Position numbers and translations under genes: made by a program. This document shows, in pieces, positions 27,018-36,511 of a DNA stretch of 64,000 bases. The stretch is from Aeromicrobium sp. PE09-221 (GTDB lineage Bacteria > Actinomycetota > Actinomycetes > Propionibacteriales > Nocardioidaceae), in the NCBI RefSeq assembly GCF_002174305.1, contig NZ_MIJB01000027.1:62001-126000 (forward strand). The letters run 5' to 3'. Below the pieces are notes generated by a model. The model was given only the letters and a program-made list of their open reading frames with translations. It did not search any database and was not told the origin of the DNA. Numbering within the stretch: position 1 is the stretch's first letter; the number at the start of each line of letters is the position of its first letter.

Positions 27018-27800
27018 TCACTCAGACTGCACGAAGCCCGCCTCGCCGAGCACCTCCCGGCCCGTCGGGCCCAGCACGAAGTCGACGAAGCGCTGTGCCA
27101 TGTCTCCGTGCTCACTGCCGGCGAGGACCGCGATCGGATAGTCATTGACGGCGTCGGCAGCTTCCGGGAAGGAGATGCTCTCCACCGCGTCGCCCGCGCC
27201 CACCGCATCGGTGACGTACACCAGGCCGGCGTCGGCCTCCCCAGAGGTGACCTTGGCGAGCACATCGGTCACGGCGGACTCCTCGCTCGCGGGGCTCAAG
27301 GTGATTCCCGAGCTCTCCTCCACCTCCTTGGTCGCCGCTCCACACGGCACCTCCGGTGCGCAGATGACCAGCGTGATGTCCTCAGCGGCGAGATCCTCGA
27401 AACCCTCGATGCCCTTCGGGTTCCCCGGAGCGGTGACGATCTGGAGCGTATTGGCGGCGAACAGCGTGGGTTCACCCTCCACGAGGTCGTCGTCCGTGGC
27501 CTTCTGCATGTTCTTCTCATCGGCCGAGGCGAAGACATCCGCCGGCGACCCGTTCTGGATCTGAGCCACGAGATCGGAGGATCCCGCGAAGTTGAACTCG
27601 ACCGAGACGCCTTCGTTCTCTGACTCGAATCTCTCACCCAGCTCGGTGAAGGTGCTGGTCAGCGATGCCGCCGCGAAGACCGTCAGTGTGACCTCCTCGC
27701 TGCCCGCCGCTGTCGAGTCACCGTCATCCCCATCGCCACCGCACGCGTTCAGCCCACCGATCAGCGCGAGCACGGCTGCCATACTCAGAATTCGTCTCAT
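27018..27800 (-). CDS. modA: Molybdate-binding lipoprotein
   Basis: A 260-residue periplasmic-binding-type lipoprotein. The signal peptide ends in the lipobox LNAC (Cys20), followed by an acidic linker. The mature protein has ModA features: [47 protein letters not shown], and a late [13 protein letters not shown] motif. It is the first gene of modABC and is divergent from moeA. Confidence 0.93.
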   Translation of the reverse strand: MRRILSMAAVLALIGGLNACGGDGDDGDSTAAGSEEVTLTVFAAASLTSTFTELGERFESENEGVSVEFNFAGSSDLVAQIQNGSPADVFASADEKNMQKATDDDLVEGEPTLFAANTLQIVTAPGNPKGIEGFEDLAAEDITLVICAPEVPCGAATKEVEESSGITLSPASEESAVTDVLAKVTSGEADAGLVYVTDAVGAGDAVESISFPEAADAVNDYPIAVLAGSEHGDMAQRFVDFVLGPTGREVLGEAGFVQSE

Positions 27801-28069
27801 GGATGATGATTCTACTCATATGCGTTGTTTCAAGTTTAATATCCCCGCATTTACGCACACCGTCGTGGTGGCGGCTGAGAGGGTTCGTGGCGATGGGAGG
27901 AGCCATAGGCCTTCCCCGGTCCCGCGAGCGGTGCTCGTTCGCCCTCTTACCACTCGAATCGGGACGAATCTGCAGCACTCGCTGGCCCCATGCTCGCTTC
28001 GCGGCGCCCCATACCCGGCGGCATACCCACCGGCCGACCATCGGCCGAGACAGCCGGTAGCGTTCGAGC
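27801..28069. promoter_or_regulatory. Divergent modA/moeA intergenic region
   Basis: 269 bases. The first ~65 bases next to modA are notably AT-rich for this DNA and include ACTCATATGCGTTG and TTTAATAT, consistent with the modA promoter. The moeA side holds GC-rich partial palindromes (GGCCGACCATCGGCC near 28032-28046). No confident -35/-10 pair, ModE box or Moco riboswitch was identified. Confidence 0.4.
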
Positions 28070-29269
28070 ATGACCGTGAGCCTGGAGACACACCGCACTG
28101 AGGTCGAGCGGCTGCTCAACCTCGCCGACGAGAAGCGCCAGACCCGGTCATCGGTCTTGTGTCCCCTTTCCGAGGCGCTCGGGCGTCGACTGGTCCGCGA
28201 TGTCCTCGCACCCGGGGACCTCCCGGCATTCGACAACTCCCAGATGGATGGATTCGCCGTTCGGAGCACAGATCTGCGCCCAGCGGAGACCGCGCCGGTG
28301 ACGCTCCCGGTCTCCGCCCCGATCGCCGCCGGCGCCGCGGCCGTCTCCCTGGCGCCCGGCACCGCCGCCCCGATCATGACAGGGGCGCCGATTCCCGCAG
28401 GGGCCGATGCCGTGATCCCGATCGAGCGCACCCGGCCGGGCGATTTCTCCGCCCCGGACGTCACCTTCGACACGCCCGCGCCCCCAGGACAGTACGTCCG
28501 TCCCCGCGGAGACGACATTCGCGCGGGAGCGGTCCTCATGCCTGCCGGCACCTCGATCTCGGTGGCGGGCATCGGGGCCCTCACCGGGGCCGGCCTGACG
28601 TCGGTCGAGGTCGAGCCGCGGATGAGGATCGCGATCATCAGCACCGGCGATGAGATCGCCAACGGGCAGATCCCCGACTCGAACAGCGCCGCGCTCGCCG
28701 CCGCCTCTGCCGAGATCGGCACGCAGGTCGATCGCTTCATCTGCGCGGACTCCCCCGCTGAGTTCGCCGCCGTGCTCGATGGCCTGGACCATGATCTGGC
28801 GATCACCATCGGCGGGGTCAGCGCCGGCGCCTATGAGGTGGTGCGTCAGGTGCTCTCCCCCCTGCCTGACGCCTGGTTCGACCACATCCCGCTTCAACCC
28901 GGCGGTCCCCAAGGCCACGCCGTGCGCGATGGTCTGCCGATCCTGTGCCTGCCGGGAAATCCGGTCAGCTCCTTGCTGTCCTTCGAGTTGTTCATCCGCC
29001 CCGGACTCGCACGCCGATGCGGACAGGTCGCTCCCGACCGCCCCAGCGGCACGGCGCCCCTCGCCGAACCTCTGACCTCGATTCCCGGCAAGCTCCAGGT
29101 GCGGCGCGGGACCCTCGACGAACACGGACAAGTGCAGGTGATCGGCGGTGCGGGCTCGCACCTGCTGGCCGCCTATGCCGTCGCCACCCACCTGATCTTC
29201 CTGCCCGCCGAGATCGAGGAGTTAGCCGCCGGCGATACAGTGACGTGGTGGAGGATCGCAGCGCTCTGA
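28070..29269 (+). CDS. moeA: Molybdopterin molybdenumtransferase
   Basis: A 399-residue enzyme that inserts molybdate into adenylated molybdopterin. The N-terminal MoeA domains include DNSQMDGFAVRS and IMTGAPIPAGADAVIPIE. The central MoCF domain includes IISTGDEI and the later ITIGGVSAGAYEVV. The C-terminal domain contains LCLPGNPVSSLLSFELFI. It is the first gene of a moeA-moaC-mog-moaE operon with overlapping genes. Confidence 0.95.
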   Translation: MTVSLETHRTEVERLLNLADEKRQTRSSVLCPLSEALGRRLVRDVLAPGDLPAFDNSQMDGFAVRSTDLRPAETAPVTLPVSAPIAAGAAAVSLAPGTAAPIMTGAPIPAGADAVIPIERTRPGDFSAPDVTFDTPAPPGQYVRPRGDDIRAGAVLMPAGTSISVAGIGALTGAGLTSVEVEPRMRIAIISTGDEIANGQIPDSNSAALAAASAEIGTQVDRFICADSPAEFAAVLDGLDHDLAITIGGVSAGAYEVVRQVLSPLPDAWFDHIPLQPGGPQGHAVRDGLPILCLPGNPVSSLLSFELFIRPGLARRCGQVAPDRPSGTAPLAEPLTSIPGKLQVRRGTLDEHGQVQVIGGAGSHLLAAYAVATHLIFLPAEIEELAAGDTVTWWRIAAL

Positions 29270-29730
29270 GCCATTACCGCGAGGATGGCTCAGCCCATAT
29301 GGTCGATGTCTCGGCCAAGCAGCCGACCACCCGCACCGCAGTGGCCGAAGCCCGTTTCGTGACGCGCCCCGACGTGGTCGAACAGATCACCGACGGCCGT
29401 CTCCCCAAGGGTGAGGCACTCGCCACCGCCCGGATCGCCGGCGTGCTCGCCGCCAAGCAGACGCCCATGCTGATCCCGCTCTGCCATCCCTTGCCCCTGT
29501 CGAAGATCGAGATCGACCTCCTTCCCGAGACCGATGCGGTCGTGATCCGCGCCACCGTTCGCACCACGGCTCCGACGGGAGTCGAGATGGAGGCGATGAC
29601 GGCCGTGAGCGTCGCGGGGTTGACCCTCTACGACATGGTCAAGGCCGTCGACCGTGCCGCCTCGCTCGAAGGCATCCGCGTGATCTCGAAACAGGGCGGG
29701 ACACACGACTGGGAGGCTGGGGATGCCTGA
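29248..29730 (+). CDS. moaC: Cyclic pyranopterin monophosphate synthase
   Basis: A 160-residue enzyme that converts the MoaA product to cyclic pyranopterin. It contains MVDVSAKQPTTRTAVAEA, LCHPLPLSKIEID and MEAMTAVSVAGLTLYDMVKA with the catalytic Lys. The GTG at 29248 gives a normal N terminus (EDRSALSHYREDGSAHMVDV) and overlaps moeA by 22 bases; a GTG one codon earlier is also possible. The product joins MoaA in the first step of the pathway. Confidence 0.95.
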   Translation: MEDRSALSHYREDGSAHMVDVSAKQPTTRTAVAEARFVTRPDVVEQITDGRLPKGEALATARIAGVLAAKQTPMLIPLCHPLPLSKIEIDLLPETDAVVIRATVRTTAPTGVEMEAMTAVSVAGLTLYDMVKAVDRAASLEGIRVISKQGGTHDWEAGDA

Positions 29731-30232
29731 CCCCGAGGCTCGCGTCGTCGTCGCCTCGACGAGTGCCGCACGCGGCGAGGCTGAGGACCACACCGGTCCG
29801 ATGATCGCCGCCTGGTTGCGCGAACGAGGTCTGTCTTGCGCCGATCCCGTAGTAGTCCCCGACGGCTCCCCGGTCGAGGCCGCATTGCGCGATGCCATGA
29901 GCGAGGGCGTGGCCGTGGTGCTCACGACCGGCGGTACCGGCATCGCCTCGGACGATCTGACCCCCGAGGCCACCGCCGCCGTACTGGATCGGGAGCTGCC
30001 CGGAGTCGTCGAGGCGATGCGCGCCCGCGGTCTCGAAGCGACCCCATTCGCCGCGCTGTCCCGTGGACGGGCGGGGGTCGCGGGGCGGACCTTCATAGCG
30101 AACTTGCCTGGTTCCCCTGGAGGGGTCCGCGACGGGCTGGGGGTCCTCGAGCCCTTGATGCATCACCTTCTGGCACAGCTGGGCCATCTCACCGATGACG
30201 ACCCGCACCCACCCCGAGGAGAAGACCGATGA
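29723..30232 (+). CDS. mog: Molybdopterin adenylyltransferase-like protein (MogA/MoaB)
   Basis: A 169-residue MoCF-domain protein. The family signature reads LTTGGTGIASDDLTPEAT, and the substrate loop reads LPGSPGGVRDG. It activates molybdopterin by adenylation before MoeA inserts the metal. It overlaps moaC by eight bases and moaE by four. MogA and MoaB types are hard to tell apart by eye. Confidence 0.9.
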   Translation: MPDPEARVVVASTSAARGEAEDHTGPMIAAWLRERGLSCADPVVVPDGSPVEAALRDAMSEGVAVVLTTGGTGIASDDLTPEATAAVLDRELPGVVEAMRARGLEATPFAALSRGRAGVAGRTFIANLPGSPGGVRDGLGVLEPLMHHLLAQLGHLTDDDPHPPRGEDR

Positions 30233-30642
30233 GCGTTCAGCTGGCCGATATCTGGGACGACGACCTCGAGCTGGACCAGCTCATCACCCTCGTCGGCACG
30301 CCCGGGCACGGCGCAGTGGCGACCTTCACGGGCTGCGTGCGCGATCACGACGGTGGACGGACGGTGACCCGCCTGGTCTACGAGGCGCATCCAGAGGCGG
30401 TTGCCCTCCTGCACGCCTCGGCGGCACGGATCGCGGAGCGCGGTGTCGTCGTGGCCGTCCTGCACCGGACGGGAAGCCTGGCGATCGGCGATGCGGCGAT
30501 CGCCGCGGCGGTATCGGCCCCGCACCGAGGCGAGGCCTTCGCCGCGATCGCCGACCTCGTCGACGATGTCAAGTCGACCGTTCCGATCTGGAAGCACCAG
30601 TTCTATGCCGACGGATCGGACGACTGGGTCAACTCCCCCTGA
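30229..30642 (+). CDS. moaE: Molybdopterin synthase large subunit
   Basis: A 137-residue catalytic subunit that, with MoaD, adds the dithiolene sulfurs. Motifs include GAVATFTGCVRDHDGGR, LVYEAHPEA and VPIWKHQFYADGSDDWV with the active-site Lys. It has a four-base overlap with mog. Its last 14 bases overlap the end of the convergent guanine deaminase gene. Confidence 0.95.
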   Translation: MSVQLADIWDDDLELDQLITLVGTPGHGAVATFTGCVRDHDGGRTVTRLVYEAHPEAVALLHASAARIAERGVVVAVLHRTGSLAIGDAAIAAAVSAPHRGEAFAAIADLVDDVKSTVPIWKHQFYADGSDDWVNSP

Positions 30643-32044
30643 CCACGCGTCCCCGCACGACGACACCCCGGATCGCCGATTCCCGCAGGCCCATGAGCAG
30701 GGTGAACAGCAGCTGCCGGTGGGCCCGGTCCTCCTCATCGGCGCGCACGCCGAACTCGATCGCGCCGGCCAGGGCCTCAGTGGGTTCGATGAGCAGGAGG
30801 TCCGCCTCCTTGCCGATATCGAAGTTTCCGGTCAGCCGCTCCTGATCGAGCGCCCGCGCCCCAGCCAGCGTGGCGGCGAAGAGCAGCTCCCCCGGCGTGA
30901 GCGCGACCGACGCGCCCGCGGGCTCGGAGAGGTGCACGCCGTAGGCCGATGCGAGCACCCGGGACATCAGCCATTCATCGCCTGCCCCCACGTCCGTACC
31001 CATCGCCACGGTGACCCCCGATGCGGTGGTCCGTCGCCACGGCATCGTGCCGGATCCGAGGAACTGCTGCGATACCGGGCAATGAGCGATCGACGCGCCA
31101 GCATCGGCGAGGCGGCGCAGTTCCACATCGGCGCAGTGCACGGCGTGGGCCATGATCGTGCGCCGCCCCAGCAGCGAATCGCCACCGCGCCTGCTTCCCG
31201 GCAGGAACAACCCGTCATAGGTGTCAAGATAGTGCTCCACCCCATAGGCTGCCCGCACCGCGGCACACTCACCGTCCCCCGGTCGATCGTTCTCGCTCAG
31301 ATGCGTATGCACGTACACGCCACGGTCGCGATGGCCGGTGAACAGCTCACCGAGACCCGCCAGGGTGCGCGGTGTGGTGGAGAGACTGAACCGGGGCACG
31401 ATGGCGGTCTGGATCATCGCCTCGTGAGCGGGACGCTGCTCCGGATCGGTGCCGTGCCAGCGGTCGATCTCGGCCGCCACCAGACTGAGGGCCTCCTCCT
31501 CGTCGGTGAGCAGCATCGAGGCTGAAGGAGGCCCGAGTACCTGCACCCCGCGCCCGCTCACAGTCCGCAGCCCGGCGGCCAATGACTGCTCGTACAAGGC
31601 ATCCTGCGCGTGCGGGAAGGCCGAGCCGAAGACCATCGCCGAGGTCGTTCCCACCGCGAGGCGCCGGGCCGTGAAGTCCGCCGCCGCCTGTCGAGCGAAG
31701 GCCTCGTCCTTGAAGCGTGCCTCCGCGGGGAAGATGCACGAGTCGAGCCACTCGAGTAACTGGCCGCCGCCGTACGCATCGGTGCTGTAGACCTGCGGGT
31801 AATGCACGTGAGTGTCGACGAATCCCGGCAGGAGGAAGGCCGCGCGGGCCACCGGGCGTTCGATGACATGACGAGGCGCCCGCCCCCACGGCCCGACCCA
31901 TTCGATACGTCCCTGCCGGTCGACCGCGATCGCGCCATCGCGCTCGCTGACCACGTGTGCATCGACCGCGGCGCTGTGCGGGCTTCCCGCGATATGGAAC
32001 AGGTGCCCCCGGTAGGTGCGATGACGATCCTGCACGGTGTCCAT
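30629..32044 (-). CDS. guaD: Guanine deaminase-like amidohydrolase
   Basis: A 471-residue TIM-barrel metal hydrolase. Zn-site motifs are FVDTHVHYPQ (His79, His81), HTHLSEN, HAVHCADVELRRL and MGTDVGAGDEWLM. The HVHYPQ and HTHLSEN pair is characteristic of guanine deaminase, which converts guanine to xanthine. The ATG at 32044 has GGAGAGGGG upstream. Xanthine would feed the nearby molybdenum hydroxylase. An 8-oxoguanine or other purine substrate is possible. Confidence 0.88.
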   Translation of the reverse strand: MDTVQDRHRTYRGHLFHIAGSPHSAAVDAHVVSERDGAIAVDRQGRIEWVGPWGRAPRHVIERPVARAAFLLPGFVDTHVHYPQVYSTDAYGGGQLLEWLDSCIFPAEARFKDEAFARQAAADFTARRLAVGTTSAMVFGSAFPHAQDALYEQSLAAGLRTVSGRGVQVLGPPSASMLLTDEEEALSLVAAEIDRWHGTDPEQRPAHEAMIQTAIVPRFSLSTTPRTLAGLGELFTGHRDRGVYVHTHLSENDRPGDGECAAVRAAYGVEHYLDTYDGLFLPGSRRGGDSLLGRRTIMAHAVHCADVELRRLADAGASIAHCPVSQQFLGSGTMPWRRTTASGVTVAMGTDVGAGDEWLMSRVLASAYGVHLSEPAGASVALTPGELLFAATLAGARALDQERLTGNFDIGKEADLLLIEPTEALAGAIEFGVRADEEDRAHRQLLFTLLMGLRESAIRGVVVRGRVVRGS

Positions 32045-32317
32045 GGCCACCCCTCTCCGGCTGTCGGGCACCCCACTGTAGGACCATTCGACATCACGGT
32101 ACGGAGCAGAATCAGCCACGCCACAAGAATTAGCGCGGATGTAACGCGGCCCGGGCTCGGCGCTTCGCCTGCGACGGCGACCCTCGGAGGATGCCGGGAC
32201 CGCAACATGCTCGCCGAAACCGTAACCACCGCGAAATCACCCGGCACTCGAAGCGCAACGCGGGATCTGGAAGCTGTCCTTCCGTAGACACATCGTGACC
32301 TTCTCCAGGGAGTGCAT
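32045..32317. promoter_or_regulatory. Divergent guaD/ABC-importer intergenic region
   Basis: 273 bases with no gene. It should hold both divergent promoters, but no convincing -35/-10 pair, riboswitch or repeat of the XRE-type TGATAA-N7-TTATCA site was found. Confidence 0.35.
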
Positions 32318-33388
32318 ATGACCAATCGGACCGCTCAAGGTCGAGCCGCCCGCGGACGCCTCGCCGCACTCGGCATCACCGCAGCGCTCGTTCTCACCGC
32401 CTGCGGCGGTGGCAGCGACGACACCTCCGAGGGTGGGGACAGCGACCTCGGAGATGTCACGGTGCAGTTGTCCTGGGTCAAGAACGCCGAATTCGCGGGC
32501 GAGTTCTTCGCCGAGGAGAACGGCTACTTCGCCGATGCCGGCCTGGGGACCGTGACACTGGTTCCCGGTCCGGGCGCGACAGAGAATCTCGTCGCCTCCG
32601 GGGAAGCCGACTTCGGTACGGCCAATGCTGTCTCGACCGGACAGGTGATCGCCGAGGAAGGCGCGCCTCTGAAGATCGTCGGCAGCAAGTTCCAGCGCAA
32701 CCCCTTCACCATCCTGTCGCTGACGGACGGCGCCGATATCGCGACCCCCGAGGACCTCGTCGGCAAGACCATCGGCGTCCAGCCCGGTGGTAATGAGGCC
32801 CTGTTCTCCGCGCTCCTCGAGGTCAACGACATCGATGAGGCCGATGTCGAGACGGTCCCGGTCGAATATGACCCGTCACCCCTGGTCGACGGCGAGGTGG
32901 ACGGATTCTTCGCCTATGTCACCAATGAGTCCATCACCGTGGAGGAGCTCGGCCACGAGGTCACCAATCTGCTGCTCAATGACAACGGTCTTCCCTTCGT
33001 GGCAGAGGCCATCATCGCCACCGATGAGACCATCAGCGAGCGCCCGGAGGTCGTCAAGGCCTATCTGGAGGCATCGATCCGGGGATGGCAGGACGCCCTG
33101 GCCGATCCCGACGAAGGGGCTCGCCTGGCCGTCGAGGTCTACGGCAAGGATCTGGACCTCGACATGACCAAGGAAGCCCGCCAGGCCGAGATCCAGAATG
33201 AACTCGTGCTCACCGATGATGTCGAGCAGAACGGGCTGTTCACCATCACCGATCAGCTGATGAACGAGAGCATCGACAGCCTCGCACGCGCCGGCATCGA
33301 GGTCACCGTGGACGACCTGTTCGACCTGTCTCTCCTCGAGGAGCTCCTTGAAGAGCAGCCCGAGCTACGTTCGATAACCGCCTCCTGA
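32318..33388 (+). CDS. NMT1/THI5-like ABC transporter substrate-binding lipoprotein
   Basis: A 356-residue lipoprotein whose signal peptide ends at the lipobox LTAC (Cys29). The mature protein carries the NMT1/SsuA pattern: VQLSWVKNAEFAGEFFAEENG near the start, ASGEADFGTANAVSTGQVIA and LVGKTIGVQPGG. The ATG at 32318 is chosen for its CAGGGAG ribosome-binding site; a GTG lies two codons upstream. The family binds pyrimidines, sulfonates or nitrate-like ligands; its place among purine genes suggests a purine-type ligand, which is inference. Confidence 0.88.
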   Translation: MTNRTAQGRAARGRLAALGITAALVLTACGGGSDDTSEGGDSDLGDVTVQLSWVKNAEFAGEFFAEENGYFADAGLGTVTLVPGPGATENLVASGEADFGTANAVSTGQVIAEEGAPLKIVGSKFQRNPFTILSLTDGADIATPEDLVGKTIGVQPGGNEALFSALLEVNDIDEADVETVPVEYDPSPLVDGEVDGFFAYVTNESITVEELGHEVTNLLLNDNGLPFVAEAIIATDETISERPEVVKAYLEASIRGWQDALADPDEGARLAVEVYGKDLDLDMTKEARQAEIQNELVLTDDVEQNGLFTITDQLMNESIDSLARAGIEVTVDDLFDLSLLEELLEEQPELRSITAS

Positions 33389-33394
33389 TCGACG

Positions 33395-34216
33395 ATGCCC
33401 GGTCCAGCACAGCACGCCGTCGCCGGCCGAGTCGACTCGGTCGGCGACGGCGTCCACATCAAGAATCTGAACAAGTCGTTCTCCCTGGGCCGAGGTCAGA
33501 CGTTGACCGCCCTGCAGGATGTCACGCTCATGACCGACAAGGGCAGCTTCCTGTCGCTGCTGGGACCGTCGGGATGCGGCAAGTCCACGATCCTGCGGAT
33601 CCTGGCCGGACTCGAAGGACCCACCAGCGGCACAGCCCTGGTCGAGGGTCAATCACCGCTGGAACTCCGACGCGGACATCAGCTCGGCATCGCGTTCCAG
33701 GACTCGGCCTTGTTGCCGTGGCGCAGCGTGATGGCCAATATCCGCCTGCCCTTCGAGGTCTCCGGGGTCGCGGTGGACGACTCACTGGTCGACGAGCTGA
33801 TCGAACTGGTCGGCCTCACGGGGTTCGAGAAGGCCAAACCCGGTCAACTGTCCGGTGGGATGCGCCAACGGGTCTCGATCGCGCGCGCCCTCGCCGTACA
33901 ACCCTCGGTCCTGCTCCTCGATGAGCCCTTCGGGGCACTCGACGACATGACACGACAGCGCCTGAATCTGGAATTGCTGCGCATCTGGACCGAGAAGCCG
34001 GCGACGACATTGATGGTGACGCATGGCATCTCCGAGGCGATCTTCCTGTCCGATCAGGTGGCCGTCATGAGCGCACGGCCCGGTCGCGTCGCGGAGATCA
34101 TCGATGTCGACCTTCCACGTCCGCGCACCCCGGAGATGATGCGCACACCGCGCTTCCACGAGTTGCACGACCGGGCCTCCGAACTGTTGTTCGGCGGCCC
34201 CGGCGCGGAGCACTGA
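33395..34216 (+). CDS. ABC transporter ATP-binding protein (SsuB/TauB-like)
   Basis: A 273-residue importer ATPase. Walker A reads [13 protein letters not shown], the Q-loop region [16 protein letters not shown], the signature [16 protein letters not shown] and Walker [13 protein letters not shown]. The sequence pattern is that of nitrate/sulfonate/pyrimidine importers. It starts six bases after the binding-protein gene and ends three bases before the first permease. Confidence 0.92.
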   Translation: MPGPAQHAVAGRVDSVGDGVHIKNLNKSFSLGRGQTLTALQDVTLMTDKGSFLSLLGPSGCGKSTILRILAGLEGPTSGTALVEGQSPLELRRGHQLGIAFQDSALLPWRSVMANIRLPFEVSGVAVDDSLVDELIELVGLTGFEKAKPGQLSGGMRQRVSIARALAVQPSVLLLDEPFGALDDMTRQRLNLELLRIWTEKPATTLMVTHGISEAIFLSDQVAVMSARPGRVAEIIDVDLPRPRTPEMMRTPRFHELHDRASELLFGGPGAEH

Positions 34217-34219
34217 CCT

Positions 34220-35026
34220 ATGGCGACCTTCGGTGCCATCGTGCCGTCATCGCGCTGGACATCAGCAGGACTCGGTGTGATCGGACTCGCGTCGGTCATC
34301 GCACTGTGGTGGATCGCAGCCGCCACCGTTCTCTCCGACGCCCGCATCCCGACCCCTCCCGGGGTCGTGTCGACGATTGTCGATGACGGAGTGGGCTTCT
34401 ACTGGCGGCACTTCTCCGTCACGATCAACGAGGCCTCCCTCGGTTTCCTCTACGGGAACGTGGCCGCACTGGTCTTGGCCTCGGTGGTACTCGTGCTGCC
34501 CTTCACCGAACAGCTCATCACACAGATCGCCGTCGTGACCTACTGCATCCCGATCGTCGCCATCGCCCCGGTGGTCTCGCTCGTCGTGGGCATCCCCTCC
34601 CCCGGCGAGCCCTCCGGCACCGCGATCGCCCTCGCCGTCCTGTCGGTGTTCTTCACCACCGTCGTCGGGACACTCCTAGGACTGCGATCGGCCGACCGAG
34701 CGAGCCTCGACGTGGTCACCGTCTATGGGGGCACCCGGTTGACGCAACTGCGCAAGGTACGTCTCATCGCCGCGCTGCCCGCCATCTTGAGCGCGCTGCA
34801 GATCGCGGCTCCCGCGGCCTTCCTCGGCGCGATCCTCGGCGAGTACATCGGCAGCGTCGAGCGGGGCGTCGGACCCGCGCTCATCGTGGCCCAACAGAAT
34901 GTCAACGTCGAACGCGCGTGGGCGATCGGCCTGCTGTGCGCATTGGTCGCCGGGCTGGCCTATGCCGTGTTCGGCCTCCTGGCGCGCCTCGCCGCCCCCT
35001 GGTCGAAAGGAGCAGCGGCACGATGA
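34220..35026 (+). CDS. ABC transporter permease (BPD_transp_1), subunit 1
   Basis: A 268-residue permease with about six membrane helices and an EAA-type loop (VVTVYGGTRLTQLRKVRLIAALPA). It matches SsuC-like permeases. It overlaps the next permease by four bases. Having two different permeases implies a heterodimeric channel, as in riboflavin- or pyrimidine-type NMT1 importers rather than sulfonate systems. Confidence 0.9.
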   Translation: MATFGAIVPSSRWTSAGLGVIGLASVIALWWIAAATVLSDARIPTPPGVVSTIVDDGVGFYWRHFSVTINEASLGFLYGNVAALVLASVVLVLPFTEQLITQIAVVTYCIPIVAIAPVVSLVVGIPSPGEPSGTAIALAVLSVFFTTVVGTLLGLRSADRASLDVVTVYGGTRLTQLRKVRLIAALPAILSALQIAAPAAFLGAILGEYIGSVERGVGPALIVAQQNVNVERAWAIGLLCALVAGLAYAVFGLLARLAAPWSKGAAAR

Positions 35027-35862
35027 GCGCCCCCGTGATCCACCGGACATCGGCTGGTCAGCGCAGCTGGTCCACCATCATCGCGCTGCTCCGTGGGGTA
35101 GGCAGCCTCATGCTGATCATCGCCATCATCGGCGTCCTCTGGGTCGGGTTGCTCCAGGTCTTCGACGTCTCCGACTATGTGGGCAAGAATCCGGCCGATG
35201 TGTGGGAGTACCTGTTCACCACGCCGGAGGCCGCCGAGCACCGCGCCGATATCGCCAGCCTGTTGGCGGTGACCCTGAGAGACGCGGCCGTCGGCTTCGT
35301 CGCCGGCCTGCTCGCAGCGAGTGCGTTGGCGACGGCCGTCGTGACCAGTCGAGTCGTCGAAGCCGGTGTCATGCCGATCGCCTTGATCCTGCGGTCCGTG
35401 CCACTCATCGCCCTGGCACCGATCATCATCCTGCTGGTCGGGCGCGGAGTGGGCGTCGTGGCCACCATGGGCGGCATCGTCGTGCTGTTCCCGGCCCTCG
35501 TGACGATCGTCTTCGGCTTGCGTTCGGTCACCGATCAGATGCGCGATGTCGTCTTCGTCTACGGTGGTTCGAATCTCGACGTCCTCCTCAAGGTCGCGAT
35601 CCCGTCGGCGCTGCCCGCGGTGTTCTCCGCCATCCGCATCTCGGTGCCCGGGGCCTTCACCGGCGCGCTACTGGCCGAGTGGCTCGCCACGGGTGAAGGC
35701 ATCGGCTACGCCGTGGTCTCCGCGGCGAACCGTTCGCAGAACACCCGCGTGTGGGCCCTGGTAGTGGTCGTCACGATCGCCTCGCTACTGCTGTACATGG
35801 TGGCGCAGCTCGTGGAGCGGATCGTCCTCGACCGTTTCGCGATGGCCGCAGGGACTGCCTGA
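35023..35862 (+). CDS. ABC transporter permease (BPD_transp_1), subunit 2
   Basis: A 279-residue permease with about six helices and an EAA loop (VVFVYGGSNLDVLLKVAIPSALPAVF split across two helices). The ATG at 35023 (MSAPVIHRTSAGQRSW) overlaps the preceding permease gene by ATGA, and upstream frame sequence lacks similarity. It is the last gene of the importer operon; the convergent XRE-cupin gene starts its 3' end 14 bases later. Confidence 0.9.
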   Translation: MSAPVIHRTSAGQRSWSTIIALLRGVGSLMLIIAIIGVLWVGLLQVFDVSDYVGKNPADVWEYLFTTPEAAEHRADIASLLAVTLRDAAVGFVAGLLAASALATAVVTSRVVEAGVMPIALILRSVPLIALAPIIILLVGRGVGVVATMGGIVVLFPALVTIVFGLRSVTDQMRDVVFVYGGSNLDVLLKVAIPSALPAVFSAIRISVPGAFTGALLAEWLATGEGIGYAVVSAANRSQNTRVWALVVVVTIASLLLYMVAQLVERIVLDRFAMAAGTA

Positions 35863-35875
35863 ACCGTCACGGTCG

Positions 35876-36478
35876 CTAGGACGCCGGGACCTCGTCGACG
35901 CTGGACAGGACGAGGTGGACCGGATCCCCACCGACCACGCTCCACCGCTCGCGCGTGCCCGCACCGAACATGATGAAGTCGCGTGGGCCGAGCTCTACCG
36001 AGTCGCCGCACTCGATCTCGATATGGAGCCGTCCCGTGATCACGTACACACCTGTGTCATTGCGCGCCTCGAACCACTCGCTGACCCACTCGTCAGCCCC
36101 GATGCGGTACTCGACCATGTGCAGCGAGGACGCCTCGTCCAGCACCAGGACCCGTCCCTCAGCGGCATCGGGACGATCCACGACCGGCAGACGGCGCCCT
36201 TCGTGGGCACGTACGACGCGCGACCCACGAGTTTGCGGAGGCGGCAGCAGGTCGCCGGGGGCGATCTGCAGTACCGAGGCCAAGCGGTACGTCGTCACCA
36301 TCGACGGTGCGCTCACCCCGCGTTCGACCTGGCTCAAGAAGGGCTGGCTGACACCGGCCGCGGCGGCGAGCGCCCGCATCGATAACCCACGACTCTCGCG
36401 CAGTGCGCGCAGGCGAGCGCCGATGAGCACGGTGACTCTACGGTCCTCGTCATCGGCTGCGATCAGATCGTCGCTCAC
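35876..36478 (-). CDS. XRE-family transcriptional regulator with cupin domain
   Basis: A 200-residue regulator. The N-terminal helix-turn-helix (about 15-72) contains LSMRALAAAAGVSQPFLSQV, and the C-terminal cupin (about 110-195) contains the beta-barrel stretches VYVITGRLHIEIECGD and GPRDFIMFGAGTRERW. PuuR- and SutR-like proteins use the cupin to sense small ligands. The start is GTG with GGAGGT upstream. It is divergent from the deaminase gene, so it probably controls the deaminase-oxygenase pair and perhaps the importer. Confidence 0.9.
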   Translation of the reverse strand: MSDDLIAADDEDRRVTVLIGARLRALRESRGLSMRALAAAAGVSQPFLSQVERGVSAPSMVTTYRLASVLQIAPGDLLPPPQTRGSRVVRAHEGRRLPVVDRPDAAEGRVLVLDEASSLHMVEYRIGADEWVSEWFEARNDTGVYVITGRLHIEIECGDSVELGPRDFIMFGAGTRERWSVVGGDPVHLVLSSVDEVPAS

Positions 36479-36511
36479 CTGTTACCTCCACGAAACCGAG
36501 CAAGCCGCACA

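Noticed and set aside
27801-28069. Molybdenum cofactor riboswitch upstream of moeA or modA
   Set aside because: The position is suitable, but I could not fold a convincing consensus by eye. A covariance search with the Moco motif would decide it.
32045-32317. Purine or xanthine (NMT1-motif) riboswitch upstream of the NMT1-type binding protein gene
   Set aside because: The gene family makes this tempting, but no conserved core could be matched and the motif is mainly known outside actinobacteria.
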